From: Porticoccaceae bacterium
Lineage (GTDB): Bacteria > Pseudomonadota > Gammaproteobacteria > Pseudomonadales > Porticoccaceae
Assembly: GCA_029242085.1 (NCBI GenBank)
Contig: JAQWUP010000035.1
Span: 1-62,045, forward strand
DNA length: 62,045 nt
Reading direction: 5' to 3'
This document shows positions 40,602 to 50,476 of the stretch, one piece after another (position 1 is the stretch's first letter; every line of letters begins with the position of its first letter). The position numbers and the translations under genes are program-made. Below the pieces are notes generated by a model. The model saw nothing but the letters and a program-made list of their open reading frames with translations, did not search any database and was not told the origin of the DNA.

Positions 40602-41969
40602 TCAGTTATCGACTGAGTTACCGGCAGGCTCTGCCAACTCGGCCTCCTCGGCAAAATATTCCCTGGTCAGTTTAAACACCACAGGGGCCAACAATATCAG
40701 AGCAATCAGATTGGGGATTGCCATCAAGCCATTGAGTGCATCGGTCATCTTCCAAACCACGTCCAAACTCATCTGGGTGCCGACAAAGATACCTATCACC
40801 CAGAGGATACGAAATGGCAGTATCACTTTGCTGCCAAGTAAAAACTCCGCACAGCGCTCGCCGTAGTAACTCCAGCCCAGCATAGTCGTAAAGGCGAATA
40901 ACACCACGCACACTGACAGGATAAGATCACCGTAGGGCAAAGCATCTTTAAAGGCTGAGAGCGTCATACCAGCTCCCTGTGGCTCACCATCCCAAACCCC
41001 AGTGACAATTAGCACCAGTCCCGTCATGGTGCAGATAACCAGAGTGTCGATAAAAGTTCCCAACATAGCGATGGTGCCCTGCCGCACCGGGCTGTTGGTT
41101 TCAGCCGCCGCGTGCGCGATTGGCGCTGAGCCCAAACCGGCTTCATTAGAGAAAATTCCTCGCGCAATACCCATGCGCATAGCCAGCATAATCGTTGCAC
41201 CTGCAAACCCCCCGCTAGCGGCAATTCCGGTGAAGGCACTTTCTACCACCAGACTGATAGCTGCTGGTATCGCAGCAAAATTGGCGATCAATATTGTCAC
41301 TGTTGCGACTATATAAAGAATCGTCATAAAGGGCACCAGCTTGCCGGCGACCTCGGCGATCCGTTTGATACCTCCAATCAACACCATGCCCACCAAGCTT
41401 GCCATCACGACACCACTAATAATGGTTGAGATATCAAAGTTGGTCTGCAAAACCTGGGAAACGGCGTTGGATTGCACCGTATTGGCGAGACCAAAACCCG
41501 CCAATGAGCCAAACAGTGCGAAGGCTACCGCTAGCCAGCGGTAGTTTTTACCCAAGCCATTTTTAATGTAGTACATGGGTCCGCCAACTTTACGACCCAG
41601 ATCATCGGTCTCGCGATAATTAACCGCTAAAACTGCCTCGGCATATTTGGTTGCCATACCAAAGAAAGCGGCAAACCACATCCAGAACAGCGCACCTGGA
41701 CCACCTAGACCTACAGCGGTGGCGACACCGGCAATATTTCCCATACCAATGGTCGAGGAGAGACTGGTCATCAATGCATTAAAGGGTGAGATTTCACCTT
41801 CACCACTGCCCTGCCTGCCTTTAATAAGTTGGCGAAACGCATAGGGAATATGGCTGATAGTCATACCCTTGAGGCCCAGGGTTAGATAGATACCTGTGCC
41901 CAGTATCAAAATCAGCATTACCGGACCCCAGACAAAACTATTTACTGCATCAATACCTTGTTCGAACAT
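40602..41969 (-). CDS. Sodium:alanine/glycine symporter (AGCS family), paralogue 2
   Basis: A 455-residue membrane transporter with about eleven hydrophobic segments. AGCS motifs are GEISPFNALMTSLSSTIGMG then NIAGVATAVGLGGPGALFWM, VGGPMYYIKNGLGKNYRWLA and GIFSNEAGLGSAPIAHAAAE. It shares family architecture with the other AGCS protein in the window but differs widely in the N- and C-terminal parts, so the two are not a recent duplication. The 5'-nucleotidase gene follows two bases after the stop. The PLP-enzyme gene upstream is 63 bases away and on the same strand. Confidence 0.95.
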   Translation of the reverse strand: MFEQGIDAVNSFVWGPVMLILILGTGIYLTLGLKGMTISHIPYAFRQLIKGRQGSGEGEISPFNALMTSLSSTIGMGNIAGVATAVGLGGPGALFWMWFAAFFGMATKYAEAVLAVNYRETDDLGRKVGGPMYYIKNGLGKNYRWLAVAFALFGSLAGFGLANTVQSNAVSQVLQTNFDISTIISGVVMASLVGMVLIGGIKRIAEVAGKLVPFMTILYIVATVTILIANFAAIPAAISLVVESAFTGIAASGGFAGATIMLAMRMGIARGIFSNEAGLGSAPIAHAAAETNSPVRQGTIAMLGTFIDTLVICTMTGLVLIVTGVWDGEPQGAGMTLSAFKDALPYGDLILSVCVVLFAFTTMLGWSYYGERCAEFLLGSKVILPFRILWVIGIFVGTQMSLDVVWKMTDALNGLMAIPNLIALILLAPVVFKLTREYFAEEAELAEPAGNSVDN

Positions 41970-42032
41970 AACTGCCTCTTTTTGTTTTGTAGATCGGCCA
42001 CTTACAGCTTAATAATCTAGATTAATAAATGC

Positions 42033-43019
42033 CTAATAGTTGAGTCCGTCCTGTTGGGCCAATAACCCAAAAAGACCGCCGGTGTGGACAAATACAATAT
42101 CGGAGTCAGGGTCATAATGGCCGCGACGAATTTCTTCAAGCATACCGTGGAACGCTTTGCCGGTGTAGACCGGATCTAAAATTACGCCCTCGAGGGCAGC
42201 CAGCTCTTTTAATGTGGCAAATACTTCAGGTCCTGCAACTCCATAATTTGGCCCAACATAATGATCATTGGTATTAATTTGCATCCCCTCGACATCCATC
42301 TGTGGCGCGAATTGCTGCTGCCACTGGCGTAGATCATCGCGCACCTTGTGCTCAAAATAGGCAGCGTTATCGCAGACTGCAAATGCCTCAATATCGACTC
42401 GCATGTTATACAGTTCACAGCCAACCATTAAACCGGCCTGGGTGCCGCCTGAACCGGTAGCATGAATAATGGTACTGGGACTGATTCCCTCGCAGGCGAA
42501 ATCAGCTTTTAACTCTTCGGCCGCGGCAATATAACCCCATACACCAGTGCCATTACTACCACCTGTAGGTATTGAGTAGGTTTTTGCCCCCTGCGCCTGA
42601 TAATGATCTTGCCACTGGGCAAATATGGCGTCGAGCTGTTTGAATTCCCGCTGGCTGTAATGGCTGATAGTGGCCCCGACCAGCTGGTCCAGCAGCAGGT
42701 TACCCACTGGCGCTGGCTCTACATCTGAGCGCAGCAGAAGATGTACTCTAAGCCCCAGCTGAGCACCCAACACCGCTACCGCGCGGCAGTGATTGGATTG
42801 AACACCGCCAGAGGTGATCAATGTATCACAACCATTGGCTGCAGCTTCAGCGAGGAGAAATTCGAGTTTGCGTACCTTGTTACCTGAGGTCAGGCAGCCC
42901 GTGAGGTCGTCGCGTTTAATCCAGATGCGCGGACCATTCATCTTGGCCGACAGCCGCTCTAACCTGTGCAGTGGCGTTGGGGTCTGAGCAAGATTGAGTT
43001 TAGCGGGATAAGAAACCAT
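42033..43019 (-). CDS. PLP-dependent D-cysteine desulfhydrase / ACC deaminase family protein
   Basis: A 328-residue fold-type II PLP enzyme. The PLP-binding Lys is in LTSGNKVRKLEFLLAEA, preceded by WIKRDDLTGC. SGGVQSNHCRAVAVLGAQLG, GGSNGTGVWGYIAAAEEL and the phosphate-binding ATGSGGTQAGLMVG are also present. Members deaminate 1-aminocyclopropane-1-carboxylate or break down D-cysteine, and which applies cannot be decided here. ATG 43019 is preferred to an in-frame start at 43064, whose 15 extra codons lie in a hairpin-prone GC-rich segment. Probably cotranscribed with the AGCS gene downstream, which could supply a D-amino acid. Confidence 0.88.
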   Translation of the reverse strand: MVSYPAKLNLAQTPTPLHRLERLSAKMNGPRIWIKRDDLTGCLTSGNKVRKLEFLLAEAAANGCDTLITSGGVQSNHCRAVAVLGAQLGLRVHLLLRSDVEPAPVGNLLLDQLVGATISHYSQREFKQLDAIFAQWQDHYQAQGAKTYSIPTGGSNGTGVWGYIAAAEELKADFACEGISPSTIIHATGSGGTQAGLMVGCELYNMRVDIEAFAVCDNAAYFEHKVRDDLRQWQQQFAPQMDVEGMQINTNDHYVGPNYGVAGPEVFATLKELAALEGVILDPVYTGKAFHGMLEEIRRGHYDPDSDIVFVHTGGLFGLLAQQDGLNY

Positions 43020-43069
43020 GTGGTGGCCCTGAGCGAAGGAGCCGCAGCTCCCTCGCGAGTGCAATCCAA

Positions 43070-43396
43070 TTAGATTGCTTTGATGGTGCCCTTTGGCAGT
43101 ACAGCGTGAACGGCCGCTTTTTGAAACTTAAGTTCCAGATTATTGGTCACTTCTAACACCACATAATCGCCTTCGAGTTTAGTGATCTTACCCAGCATAC
43201 CGCTGGTCATAACTACTTCATCACCCTTACCCAGAGCACCTATTAAGTCTGTATGCTCTTTCTGGCGCTTGCGCTGTGGGCGAATAATCAAGAAGTACAT
43301 AAATACAAAAAGACCAGCAAACATAAACAGTGTCACCATTGGATTTGGTTCACCTGCACCGGCAGACTGGGCAAAAGCACTTGAGATAAAAAACAT
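43070..43396 (-). CDS. yajC: YajC, Sec translocon accessory subunit
   Basis: A 108-residue inner-membrane protein that joins SecDF. It has one N-terminal span (MVTLFMFAGLFVFMYFLIIR) and the YajC signature IIRPQRKRQKEHTDLIGALG with the basic domain VVMTSGMLGKITKLEGDYV. It is here without tgt, queA, secD or secF, its usual neighbours. A plain promoter is not visible in the 71-base gap to bcp. Its length is typical. Confidence 0.95.
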   Translation of the reverse strand: MFFISSAFAQSAGAGEPNPMVTLFMFAGLFVFMYFLIIRPQRKRQKEHTDLIGALGKGDEVVMTSGMLGKITKLEGDYVVLEVTNNLELKFQKAAVHAVLPKGTIKAI

Positions 43397-43467
43397 CGGT
43401 AAATTTCCTATAGAGATTTAGATTAAATTGGATTTATTGGGCTTTTCGATTTCTTCGATTAGCTCTT

Positions 43468-43944
43468 TTAACTGAGGTTTTCACTAACCCAGTCCAGTAC
43501 ATCTTGATGGTGAGTTTTGGTTTTGACCTTTTCCATCACGTGGGCAATGCAGCCTTCTTTGTCAATAATAAAGGTTGAGCGCAGCACGCCCATAAACTCG
43601 CGACCCATAAATTTCTTAAGATCCCAGGCACCGTATTTATCAATGGTGGCGTGGTCTTCGTCAGAGAGCAACGTGAAGTTAAGCTCTTGCTTATCTTCAA
43701 ACTTAACCAGTCGATCCACAGAATCTGGGCTGATCGCAATAACCTCTGTGTCCAGTGCTGCAAACTCGGCACGGGTATCACGGATACCGCAGGCCTGAAC
43801 GGTACAGCCGGGGGTCATAGCTTTGGGGTAAAAATACACCACAACATTTTTACTGTCTCGAAACTGTTTAAGGCTGACTTTTTCGCCACGCTGGTTTAAC
43901 AGTGTAAAGGCTGGTGCCTTGTTTCCAACTTTAGCAAATGCCAC
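43468..43944 (-). CDS. bcp: Bcp/PrxQ peroxiredoxin
   Basis: A 158-residue thioredoxin-dependent peroxidase. The peroxidatic Cys is in YPKAMTPGCTVQACGIRD, with a second Cys five residues later, the typical atypical-2-Cys arrangement of PrxQ. KAPAFTLLNQRGEKVSLKQF begins the fold, and RSTFIIDKEGCIAHVMEKVK is near the C-terminus. It reduces hydrogen peroxide and alkyl peroxides using thioredoxin, in accord with trxB elsewhere in the window. Preceded by a terminator that closes the mdh unit, so it likely has its own promoter. Confidence 0.96.
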   Translation of the reverse strand: MAFAKVGNKAPAFTLLNQRGEKVSLKQFRDSKNVVVYFYPKAMTPGCTVQACGIRDTRAEFAALDTEVIAISPDSVDRLVKFEDKQELNFTLLSDEDHATIDKYGAWDLKKFMGREFMGVLRSTFIIDKEGCIAHVMEKVKTKTHHQDVLDWVSENLS

Positions 43945-44084
43945 TTATTTCTCCTTATTAAATTTCGAGTTAGTTTGACGCTTCTTTGTGTTAAGCACAG
44001 CGCACTTTAGCAAACTTTATCAGGCCACAGCTACAAAAAGCTGGGCTGTTTTATCTATCGGGGCGGTTTATTTTATCCGAGCAT

Positions 44085-44122
44085 AAAAAAAGACCGCGCA
44101 GATCAACTGTGCGGTCTTTTTT
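44085..44122 (-). terminator. Intrinsic terminator after mdh
   Basis: On the plus strand AAAAAAGACCGCGCA, loop GATCAAC, then TGTGCGGTCTTTTTT give a nine-base-pair stem with one G-U pair flanked by A and T tracts. It lies 18 bases beyond the mdh stop and would end leftward transcripts. The rest of the 195-base gap to bcp shows no gene. Confidence 0.9.
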
Positions 44123-44139
44123 AGTGCAGCAAAAGCTAA

Positions 44140-45120
44140 TTAAGGTAGCAGGTGCTGAACCGCATCGCGTTCTTCTGTCAGTTCCTGTTCTGTCGCTGAC
44201 ATCTTGGCACTGGAGAAATCGTTGATCTCCAGTCCCTGAACAATTTCCCAGTCGCCATCTTTACAAACGCAGGGGAACGAGTAGATCAGACCTTCGGCAA
44301 TACCGTAGCTACCATCGCTATACACGCCCATGCTGACCCAGTCGCCGTCGGCAGTACCGAGTGCCCAGCTGCGCATGTGAGCGATAGCCGCATTGGCTGC
44401 AGAGGCTGCACTAGAGGCGCCACGGGCGGCAATAATGGCTGCACCGCGCTGCTGAACGGTTGGAATAAAGTCAGTTTCGTACCAAGCTTGATCGACCATA
44501 TCTATGGCGGGCTGGCCATTGATCTTGGCTTCGTGCAGATCTGGGTACTGAGTTGCTGAATGATTGCCCCAGATAGTCATATGGGTAACATCACTAATAG
44601 TGGTGCCGGTCTTATTTGCAATCTGGCTCATGGCACGGTTGTGATCGAGACGAGTCATTGCGGTAAATTGACGCGGGTTGATATCCGGGGCATTGCGCTG
44701 AGCGATCAATGAATTAGTGTTGGCTGGGTTGCCAACAACCAATACCTTGATATCTTTAGAGGCGTTGTCGTTAAGCGCCTTACCCTGAGCCGAGAAAATT
44801 GCCGCATTGGCTTCGAGCAGATCTTTTCGCTCCATTCCTGGGCCCCTTGGACGGGCACCAACAAGTAGTGCGTAGTCAGAATCTTTAAAAGCAACAGCCG
44901 CGTCATCGGTACAAACCATACCTGCCAGCAGTGGGAATGCACAGTCTTCTAATTCCATTGCTACACCTTTAAGTGCTTCTAGAGCAGGTGTAATTTCAAG
45001 CATCTGCAGAATAACTGGCTGATTGGGGCCAAGCATTTCGCCTGAGGCAATGCGGAACAGCAGTGAATAACTAATTTGGCCTGCCGCACCTGTAACGGTA
45101 ACGCGAACTGGTGAAGTCAC
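44140..45120 (-). CDS. mdh: Malate dehydrogenase
   Basis: A 326-residue NAD-dependent enzyme of the citric acid cycle, of the cytosolic-type MDH subgroup. The nucleotide fold begins [40 protein letters not shown] is the mobile loop with the substrate-binding Arg residues, [17 protein letters not shown] the conserved core, and [20 protein letters not shown] carries the catalytic His. The start is a GTG at 45120 with GGAG eight bases upstream. An in-frame start at 45174 would add 18 residues not found in MDHs. A TATAAT at 45073-45078 region reads outside the promoter, while ATTATA at 45173-45178 on the plus strand gives a perfect -10 for this gene, without a clear -35. Confidence 0.96.
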   Translation of the reverse strand: MTSPVRVTVTGAAGQISYSLLFRIASGEMLGPNQPVILQMLEITPALEALKGVAMELEDCAFPLLAGMVCTDDAAVAFKDSDYALLVGARPRGPGMERKDLLEANAAIFSAQGKALNDNASKDIKVLVVGNPANTNSLIAQRNAPDINPRQFTAMTRLDHNRAMSQIANKTGTTISDVTHMTIWGNHSATQYPDLHEAKINGQPAIDMVDQAWYETDFIPTVQQRGAAIIAARGASSAASAANAAIAHMRSWALGTADGDWVSMGVYSDGSYGIAEGLIYSFPCVCKDGDWEIVQGLEINDFSSAKMSATEQELTEERDAVQHLLP

Positions 45121-45245
45121 AATGTATCTCCGTAAAATTGGGTAATAAATCTGATTGGAAGGAACGGCGGTCATTATAGTGCGGTCTCAGAAAAATGCAT
45201 CTCCAAGACCGCGAATAAATACTATTGATTAAGCCTATAGAGGTG

Positions 45246-45866
45246 CTAGCTGCAGAGCTTTTTATAGGTCTCTTGCATGCGGCTGTAGAGGTCATCTTTA
45301 AAGGTCGCCGATGAGGTGTCCAGTTGCCCTACAATCGCAACCAGATGTTCATTGTCTTCGATGCCACCCCATTGCTTCTCATAACTGCCGTCTTTGTAGC
45401 CATGATCCTGACGGAAGAAATTGAGCACATTCTTGCCCACATAGCCGATATATAGAGTTTCGAAATCCATATTGATCCCATGCATCAGACGCGCGAAACC
45501 GGCAATATCAAAATCTTTGGTCGCCAGTGTCTGTTCGGTAAAGCCTTCCAGGTCGGCGGCAAAGTCACCGCTGGGCTGGGGATCGGCAAAGTCCTTTGTT
45601 AACTGAGCGGTAATCGCCTCGACAGAATCGCCTTTAAGCAGTAACAGGCTGAGACCAAAATGCCAGATATCAACCAATTCAAGAGCAATCTGATCTACAT
45701 CTGGGGTCTGCTTTTTCCACCACTTCCAACCGTAGTGATCGAGTAGTTCTGCGCACTCTACCCAAATGGCGCGATACCATTCAAACTCCTGTTCCTGCCA
45801 TTGGCTGTGCACCTTGGTATTCATATCACCCTGCAATTGCAGCATGGTCGCTAGTTGTTGTTTCAT
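45246..45866 (-). CDS. Dimeric (all-alpha) dUTP diphosphatase
   Basis: A 206-residue all-alpha NTP pyrophosphatase resembling dimeric dUTPases of trypanosomatids, Campylobacter and some phages. The metal-binding motifs are WVECAELLDHYGWKWWKK (ExxE) and ALELVDIWHFGLSLLLLKG (ExxD). YVGKNVLNFFRQDHGYKDGS and KQWGGIEDNEHLVAI close the active site. It hydrolyses dUTP to dUMP, limiting uracil in DNA. Whether the genome also has the trimeric Dut cannot be seen here. The gene sits between mdh and an MBL-fold hydrolase gene on the same strand. Confidence 0.88.
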   Translation of the reverse strand: MKQQLATMLQLQGDMNTKVHSQWQEQEFEWYRAIWVECAELLDHYGWKWWKKQTPDVDQIALELVDIWHFGLSLLLLKGDSVEAITAQLTKDFADPQPSGDFAADLEGFTEQTLATKDFDIAGFARLMHGINMDFETLYIGYVGKNVLNFFRQDHGYKDGSYEKQWGGIEDNEHLVAIVGQLDTSSATFKDDLYSRMQETYKKLCS

Positions 45867-45878
45867 TGCGGTTCCTTT

Positions 45879-46532
45879 TTAAGATCGTATAAAGCTGTTG
45901 CTAGTTTTTTCATGGCCAATACTGGTGTTCGGACCGTGGCCTGTGACCACGACAGCCTCATCATCAAGACTGTAGATGCGCTCTTTTATCGAGGTAATAA
46001 TCTGATCAAAATTGCCGCCGGGAAGATCGGTGCGGCCAATACTGCCTAAAAACAAAGTGTCACCAGCGATCAGAGTCTTATACTCTTCAAACCAAAAGCT
46101 TATTGAGCCCGGCGTATGTCCCGGTGTGTGAATAGCTACTCCACCACAGCAGTTTAGATCCTGATCGTCATGCATAAAATGATCTGGGTCTGGCAGACTG
46201 ACTTTCGGCACCCCAAAGCGCACGCACTGCTCTTCCACCATATCCCATAAAAACTTATCACCCTCATGCAGATAGATCGGCGCTCCGGTGGCCGCTTTAA
46301 TTTCTCCCGAGGCAAGAATATGATCGAGATGAGCATGGGTATGGATAATGCCCACCACAGTGAGTTTCAACTCTTTGAGCAGTGCCAGAATATAGTTGGC
46401 ATCACCGCCTGGATCAATCACAAGTGCTTTTCCGGACAGTCTGTCGCCAATCACTGAGCAGTTGCATTGCAGTGGGCCAACGGGGAAGGTTCTGATAATA
46501 AACTGCGATTCAGGCGTCTGTAGTTCTGACAT
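45879..46532 (-). CDS. Metallo-beta-lactamase-fold hydrolase (glyoxalase II-like)
   Basis: A 217-residue MBL-fold metallohydrolase. The zinc motif is IHTHAHLDHI, with further ligands in HTPGHTPGSISFW (His), LIAGDTLFLGSIGRTDLPGG (Asp) and VTGHGPNTSIGHEK (His). It is closest by eye to the YcbL-type glyoxalase II relatives, which hydrolyse S-D-lactoylglutathione or related thioesters. The gene is 12 bases upstream of the dUTPase gene and on the same strand. The natural substrate cannot be specified. Confidence 0.9.
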   Translation of the reverse strand: MSELQTPESQFIIRTFPVGPLQCNCSVIGDRLSGKALVIDPGGDANYILALLKELKLTVVGIIHTHAHLDHILASGEIKAATGAPIYLHEGDKFLWDMVEEQCVRFGVPKVSLPDPDHFMHDDQDLNCCGGVAIHTPGHTPGSISFWFEEYKTLIAGDTLFLGSIGRTDLPGGNFDQIITSIKERIYSLDDEAVVVTGHGPNTSIGHEKTSNSFIRS

Positions 46533-46555
46533 AGATATGTTCTCTTGTGAAGCGT

Positions 46556-47350
46556 CTATTTTAACTCGTTATTCTCTGCGGGTATTTTAAACAGTCGGTG
46601 AAAGTTTTGCGTAGTGATTTCGGCTAATAGTTCAAGACTTATCTCTCGCAGGTCGGCAATGCACTGGGCTACTTCACGCACATATTGTGGCTCGTTCTGT
46701 TTACCCCTGTGAGGCACTGGTGCCAGCCAGGGCGAATCAGTCTCAACCAAAATTCGGTCCAGCGGGACCCTCTTAGCGACTTCACGCAGATCAGATGCAC
46801 CATTAAAGGTCACAATACCGGAAAACGAAATATAGAAGCCGAGTTCTATAGCCGCTTGGGCCATCTCCCAGGTCTCGGTAAAGCAGTGCATCACACCGCC
46901 AGCAGCCAGCGGGTACTGGCGCAGTAAGTCTATCGTTTCATCCCGTGCATCTCTGGTGTGAATAATAATTGGCTTGCCAGTTTGCTGAGCAGCCAGCAAA
47001 TGGTTAATAAAGCTTTCACGCTGCCATTGCAGGGTCTCTGCACTATAGAAGTTGTCCAGACCGGTCTCGCCGATGGCAACAACGCCCTCAGCCTGAGCCA
47101 GACTCACCAGTTTTTCTACAGCCGGTACCGGCTGGGTAATTTTTTGCAGAGGATGCACGCCAACCGAGGAGAAAACATTATCGTACTGAGCAGTTATCTC
47201 TGCCAACGAGGCAGAGGTTGCCAAATCGACGGCAACACTTAGAAATTGCGTAATACCTCTGGCCTGAGCGTCGGCCAATACAGCATTGAGGCCACCCTCT
47301 CGATCATCCAATTTTAAATGATCGAGATGGCAGTGAGAATCTACCAGCAT
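46556..47350 (-). CDS. tatD: TatD-family metal-dependent deoxyribonuclease
   Basis: A 264-residue TIM-barrel metallohydrolase (YcfH branch of TatD). Motifs are MLVDSHCHLDHLKLDD at the start, SVGVHPLQK, AIGETGLDNFYS, PIIIHTRDARDETIDLL, GVMHCFTETWEMAQ and VETDSPWLAPVPHRGKQNEP. Such proteins are 3'-5' exonucleases involved in DNA quality control. Its place after pilZ-holB-tmk is conserved, and it ends the leftward cluster. The gap to the MBL gene is 23 bases. Confidence 0.95.
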   Translation of the reverse strand: MLVDSHCHLDHLKLDDREGGLNAVLADAQARGITQFLSVAVDLATSASLAEITAQYDNVFSSVGVHPLQKITQPVPAVEKLVSLAQAEGVVAIGETGLDNFYSAETLQWQRESFINHLLAAQQTGKPIIIHTRDARDETIDLLRQYPLAAGGVMHCFTETWEMAQAAIELGFYISFSGIVTFNGASDLREVAKRVPLDRILVETDSPWLAPVPHRGKQNEPQYVREVAQCIADLREISLELLAEITTQNFHRLFKIPAENNELK

Positions 47351-47378
47351 AATATGACTTTTCTTGTTATTGGTTGTA

Positions 47379-47742
47379 TTACATCGTTAAGGTCGGATGA
47401 TGGGAAGTCACCATACCAGTTAACGCCTGTTCAATCTGTATTTTAAGCTCTGCCTGCTCATCGTTAAACTGTACGCCAACACCTTCTTTATTGGAGCTGC
47501 CAGAGCCCTTGTGCGTAACCCAGACGACCTTGCGGTCATGGGGATACGATCAGTGCGCAAATAGATGCTGAGCAAAAAGAAAATATCGTCACCCAGCTCA
47601 TGGGCTTTTTTAGTCGGTACGAAAATAGCACCGCCCTGCACAAACGACATGTAGTGCTCATAGAGCTCAGATTCATCCTTAATTTCAAGGGCTAAAATAC
47701 CACCTTTGCCACCACTAAACCCAGTGCTTGCAATAGTTACAT
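47379..47742 (-). pseudogene. pilZ: pilZ, type IV pilus assembly PilZ-domain gene with two frameshifts
   Basis: Conceptual translation of this interval recovers a full PilZ relative: GGILALEIKDESELYEHYM, GGAIFVPTKKAHELGDDIFF, then after a shift RKVVWVTHKGSGSSNKEGVG, VQFNDEQ and the typical end HPTLTM. One base is missing in the GGGG run at 47540-47543. A second appears missing just after the presumed ATG at 47742-47740. Adding both gives exactly 121 codons. Position between tatD and holB is the usual pilZ site. In Pseudomonas PilZ is needed for pilus assembly. The gene may be decayed, or the indels may be sequencing errors. A 77-codon intact fragment remains at 47420-47650. Confidence 0.8.
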
Positions 47743-47816
47743 CCTCTCACTTCCCTGAACAACCCAACTGCAACCCTAAATATTCTCAGCCTTTGCTAAA
47801 GCCTAGCACAGACTAA

Positions 47817-48772
47817 TCAGCCTCTGCGGCGAAATGCTTGCAGCCAATCCATAAACAACTCTTCCCACAGCAACTGCGGATTGGGGTTCGAGCCAGATAA
47901 AACCCAGCTGCGAGCGCTGCGTAATTTATCGGAAAACTCAAACAGCCCCGGATTGAGATTGTTTTGCAACTCACCAGTCACCAGGCGGTGTAGATAGTCC
48001 ATAAACCAACCGAGCATAAGATCACTGTTCTGCTTGTGACACTGCTGCGCTGCGTCCAGGGCGGACATATCACCATGACGCAGCCTTTCCACTATATTCT
48101 CAAACTGCTGTCTGGCCTCGAGACTATCACTCTGCAGATAGTCCAGTGCCAGTAATGGCCTGCCAGTTGCCAGGTCTAATGTGGCCTCGGACTGCTCGGG
48201 GTTACCTGTTATATCCGCCAGCCACTGAGTCGCAACCTGCCGATCTGGAAGCGCCAGATTAGTTTTTTGACAGCGACTGCGAATGGTTGCCGACACCATG
48301 CTGGGGCGATGGGAGACAAGGATCAGTAATGTTTTGCCCTGAGGTTCTTCAAGGCTTTTTAGCAGTGCGTTAGAGGCGCTGATATTCATTGCCTCGGCCG
48401 GCATAATTACCGCTACTTTCCAGCCCCCCTGCTGGGCGGTTTTACTCAGCCGTGTACACAGCTTGCGCACTGGCTCGATCAAAATCTTTTTGCCTTCATC
48501 CTCAGGCTCGATAATACTCAGATCCGGATGGTTGCCGGCCATCATCAGTTGGCAGCTCTTGCATGAGCCGCAGGCGTATTTGCTCATCTCGGCGGTGCAC
48601 AGCAGCCGCTGCGCCAAAGCCATAGCCAAACGCTCCTTACCTATACCCTGTGGGCCACTGAGCATCAAGGCATGAGCCAGACGGCCCTGCTCTATACTTT
48701 GATTAAAGCCATCCCAGACCGATTCATGCCAGGGATATGGCAGGCTTAGAGAGATCGCTTGAGCGTCGGCCA

Positions 48773-48773
<1 letters not shown>
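47817..48773 (-). CDS. holB: DNA polymerase III subunit delta'
   Basis: A 318-residue clamp-loader subunit. The AAA+ fold shows the delta' Walker-like MLSGPQGIGKERLAMALAQR and the zinc module CTAEMSKYACGSCKSCQ, followed by NHPDLSIIEPEDEGK. SNALLKSLEEPQGKTLLILV is the sensor region with the SRC-like SRCQK just after. The start overlaps the tmk stop by one base (ATGA), so it is coupled to tmk. The C-terminal domain is helical, as usual. It is of normal length. Confidence 0.95.
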
Positions 48774-49423
<650 letters not shown>

Positions 49424-50476
49424 CTACTGACTTTGCTGTTTTTTCGGAGGTGCAGACTGGTAGTTCTGCGCCCGTCGTTTAATTTGATACTGTCTGACCG
49501 CCTGCAAATGCTCCTCAAGGCTATCTGAAAAATAATGGCTGCCATCGCCACGGGCTACAAAGTACAGGCTGGTGCCATCCAGCGGATGCACGGCAGCCTC
49601 AATAGCTGCAGCACTGGGCATTGCAATAGGCGTCGGCGGCAAGCCGTTAATCATGTAAGTATTATAGGCCGTGCGCTGACGCAAATGCTTGCGCCTTATA
49701 TTACCTTTATAGGCATCGCCCAAACCATAGATTACGGTGGGATCAGTCTGCAGGCGCATACGCTTTTGCAAGCGACGGACAAAGACACCAGCTATCTCAG
49801 GGCGCTCACTGGCCACACCAGTCTCCTTCTCGATGATTGATGCCATTATCAGTGCTTCATAGGCTGAATCATATGGCAGCCCGACATCTCTATTCTGCCA
49901 GGCATTGTCTAATATCTGACGCATCTGACGATGGGCCTGAAGCAGAATATCAGACAGCGAATCTGTGGCACTGTAACTGTAAGTGTCGGGGAAAAACCAG
50001 CCCTCTGGATGCTCTAGATCCAAGCCGGCAGCCTCCAATATTAGATTTGGATCCGAGCTGGCAGACTCGGCAAACTGCTCCACCGTCGATAACTGGGCTA
50101 ACCACTGCTTAAATGACCAGCCCTCGGGAAAGGTGATCTGATGCAACATAACATCACCACGATTAAATTTATCCAGCAGGCTGCGAGCACTGTCACTCGG
50201 CTCAATGTGATAGCTACCCGCCTGAATAGCGGTGCGACCTGCCAGTTTGGCATAGATAGAGAGAATCCGTGGGTGGGAGATAATTTTGTTCTTGTGTAGC
50301 TGCCGCGTCACGCGACTAAGGCTGCTACCTTTGCCGATAGTCCAAACCATAGAGCTCTGCTGCGCCATCGCCACGGGTCGATCCAGATGCTGATGAGCAA
50401 AACCCAACAGCCAAAATCCAGCCATTGTCAAAACAAGTACGCAGAGAATAACCAGTCGTAAGTTGGGTTTAATCAT
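49424..50476 (-). CDS. mltG: Endolytic murein transglycosylase MltG
   Basis: A 350-residue membrane-anchored lytic transglycosylase that cuts nascent peptidoglycan and ends glycan strands. A single N-terminal span (RLVILCVLVLTMAGFWLLGF) precedes a LysM-like segment. The YceG catalytic domain has ALIMASIIEKETGVASERPE with the catalytic Glu, VFVRRLQKRMRLQTDPTVIY and YNTYMINGLPPTPIAMPSAA. The start overlaps the pabC stop by four bases. The C-terminus is Gln/Lys-rich. Confidence 0.96.
   Translation of the reverse strand: MIKPNLRLVILCVLVLTMAGFWLLGFAHQHLDRPVAMAQQSSMVWTIGKGSSLSRVTRQLHKNKIISHPRILSIYAKLAGRTAIQAGSYHIEPSDSARSLLDKFNRGDVMLHQITFPEGWSFKQWLAQLSTVEQFAESASSDPNLILEAAGLDLEHPEGWFFPDTYSYSATDSLSDILLQAHRQMRQILDNAWQNRDVGLPYDSAYEALIMASIIEKETGVASERPEIAGVFVRRLQKRMRLQTDPTVIYGLGDAYKGNIRRKHLRQRTAYNTYMINGLPPTPIAMPSAAAIEAAVHPLDGTSLYFVARGDGSHYFSDSLEEHLQAVRQYQIKRRAQNYQSAPPKKQQSQ

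Noticed and set aside
47379-47742. Programmed ribosomal frameshifting in pilZ
   Set aside because: No slippery heptamer or downstream structure is apparent, and a second indel at the start also has to be explained.
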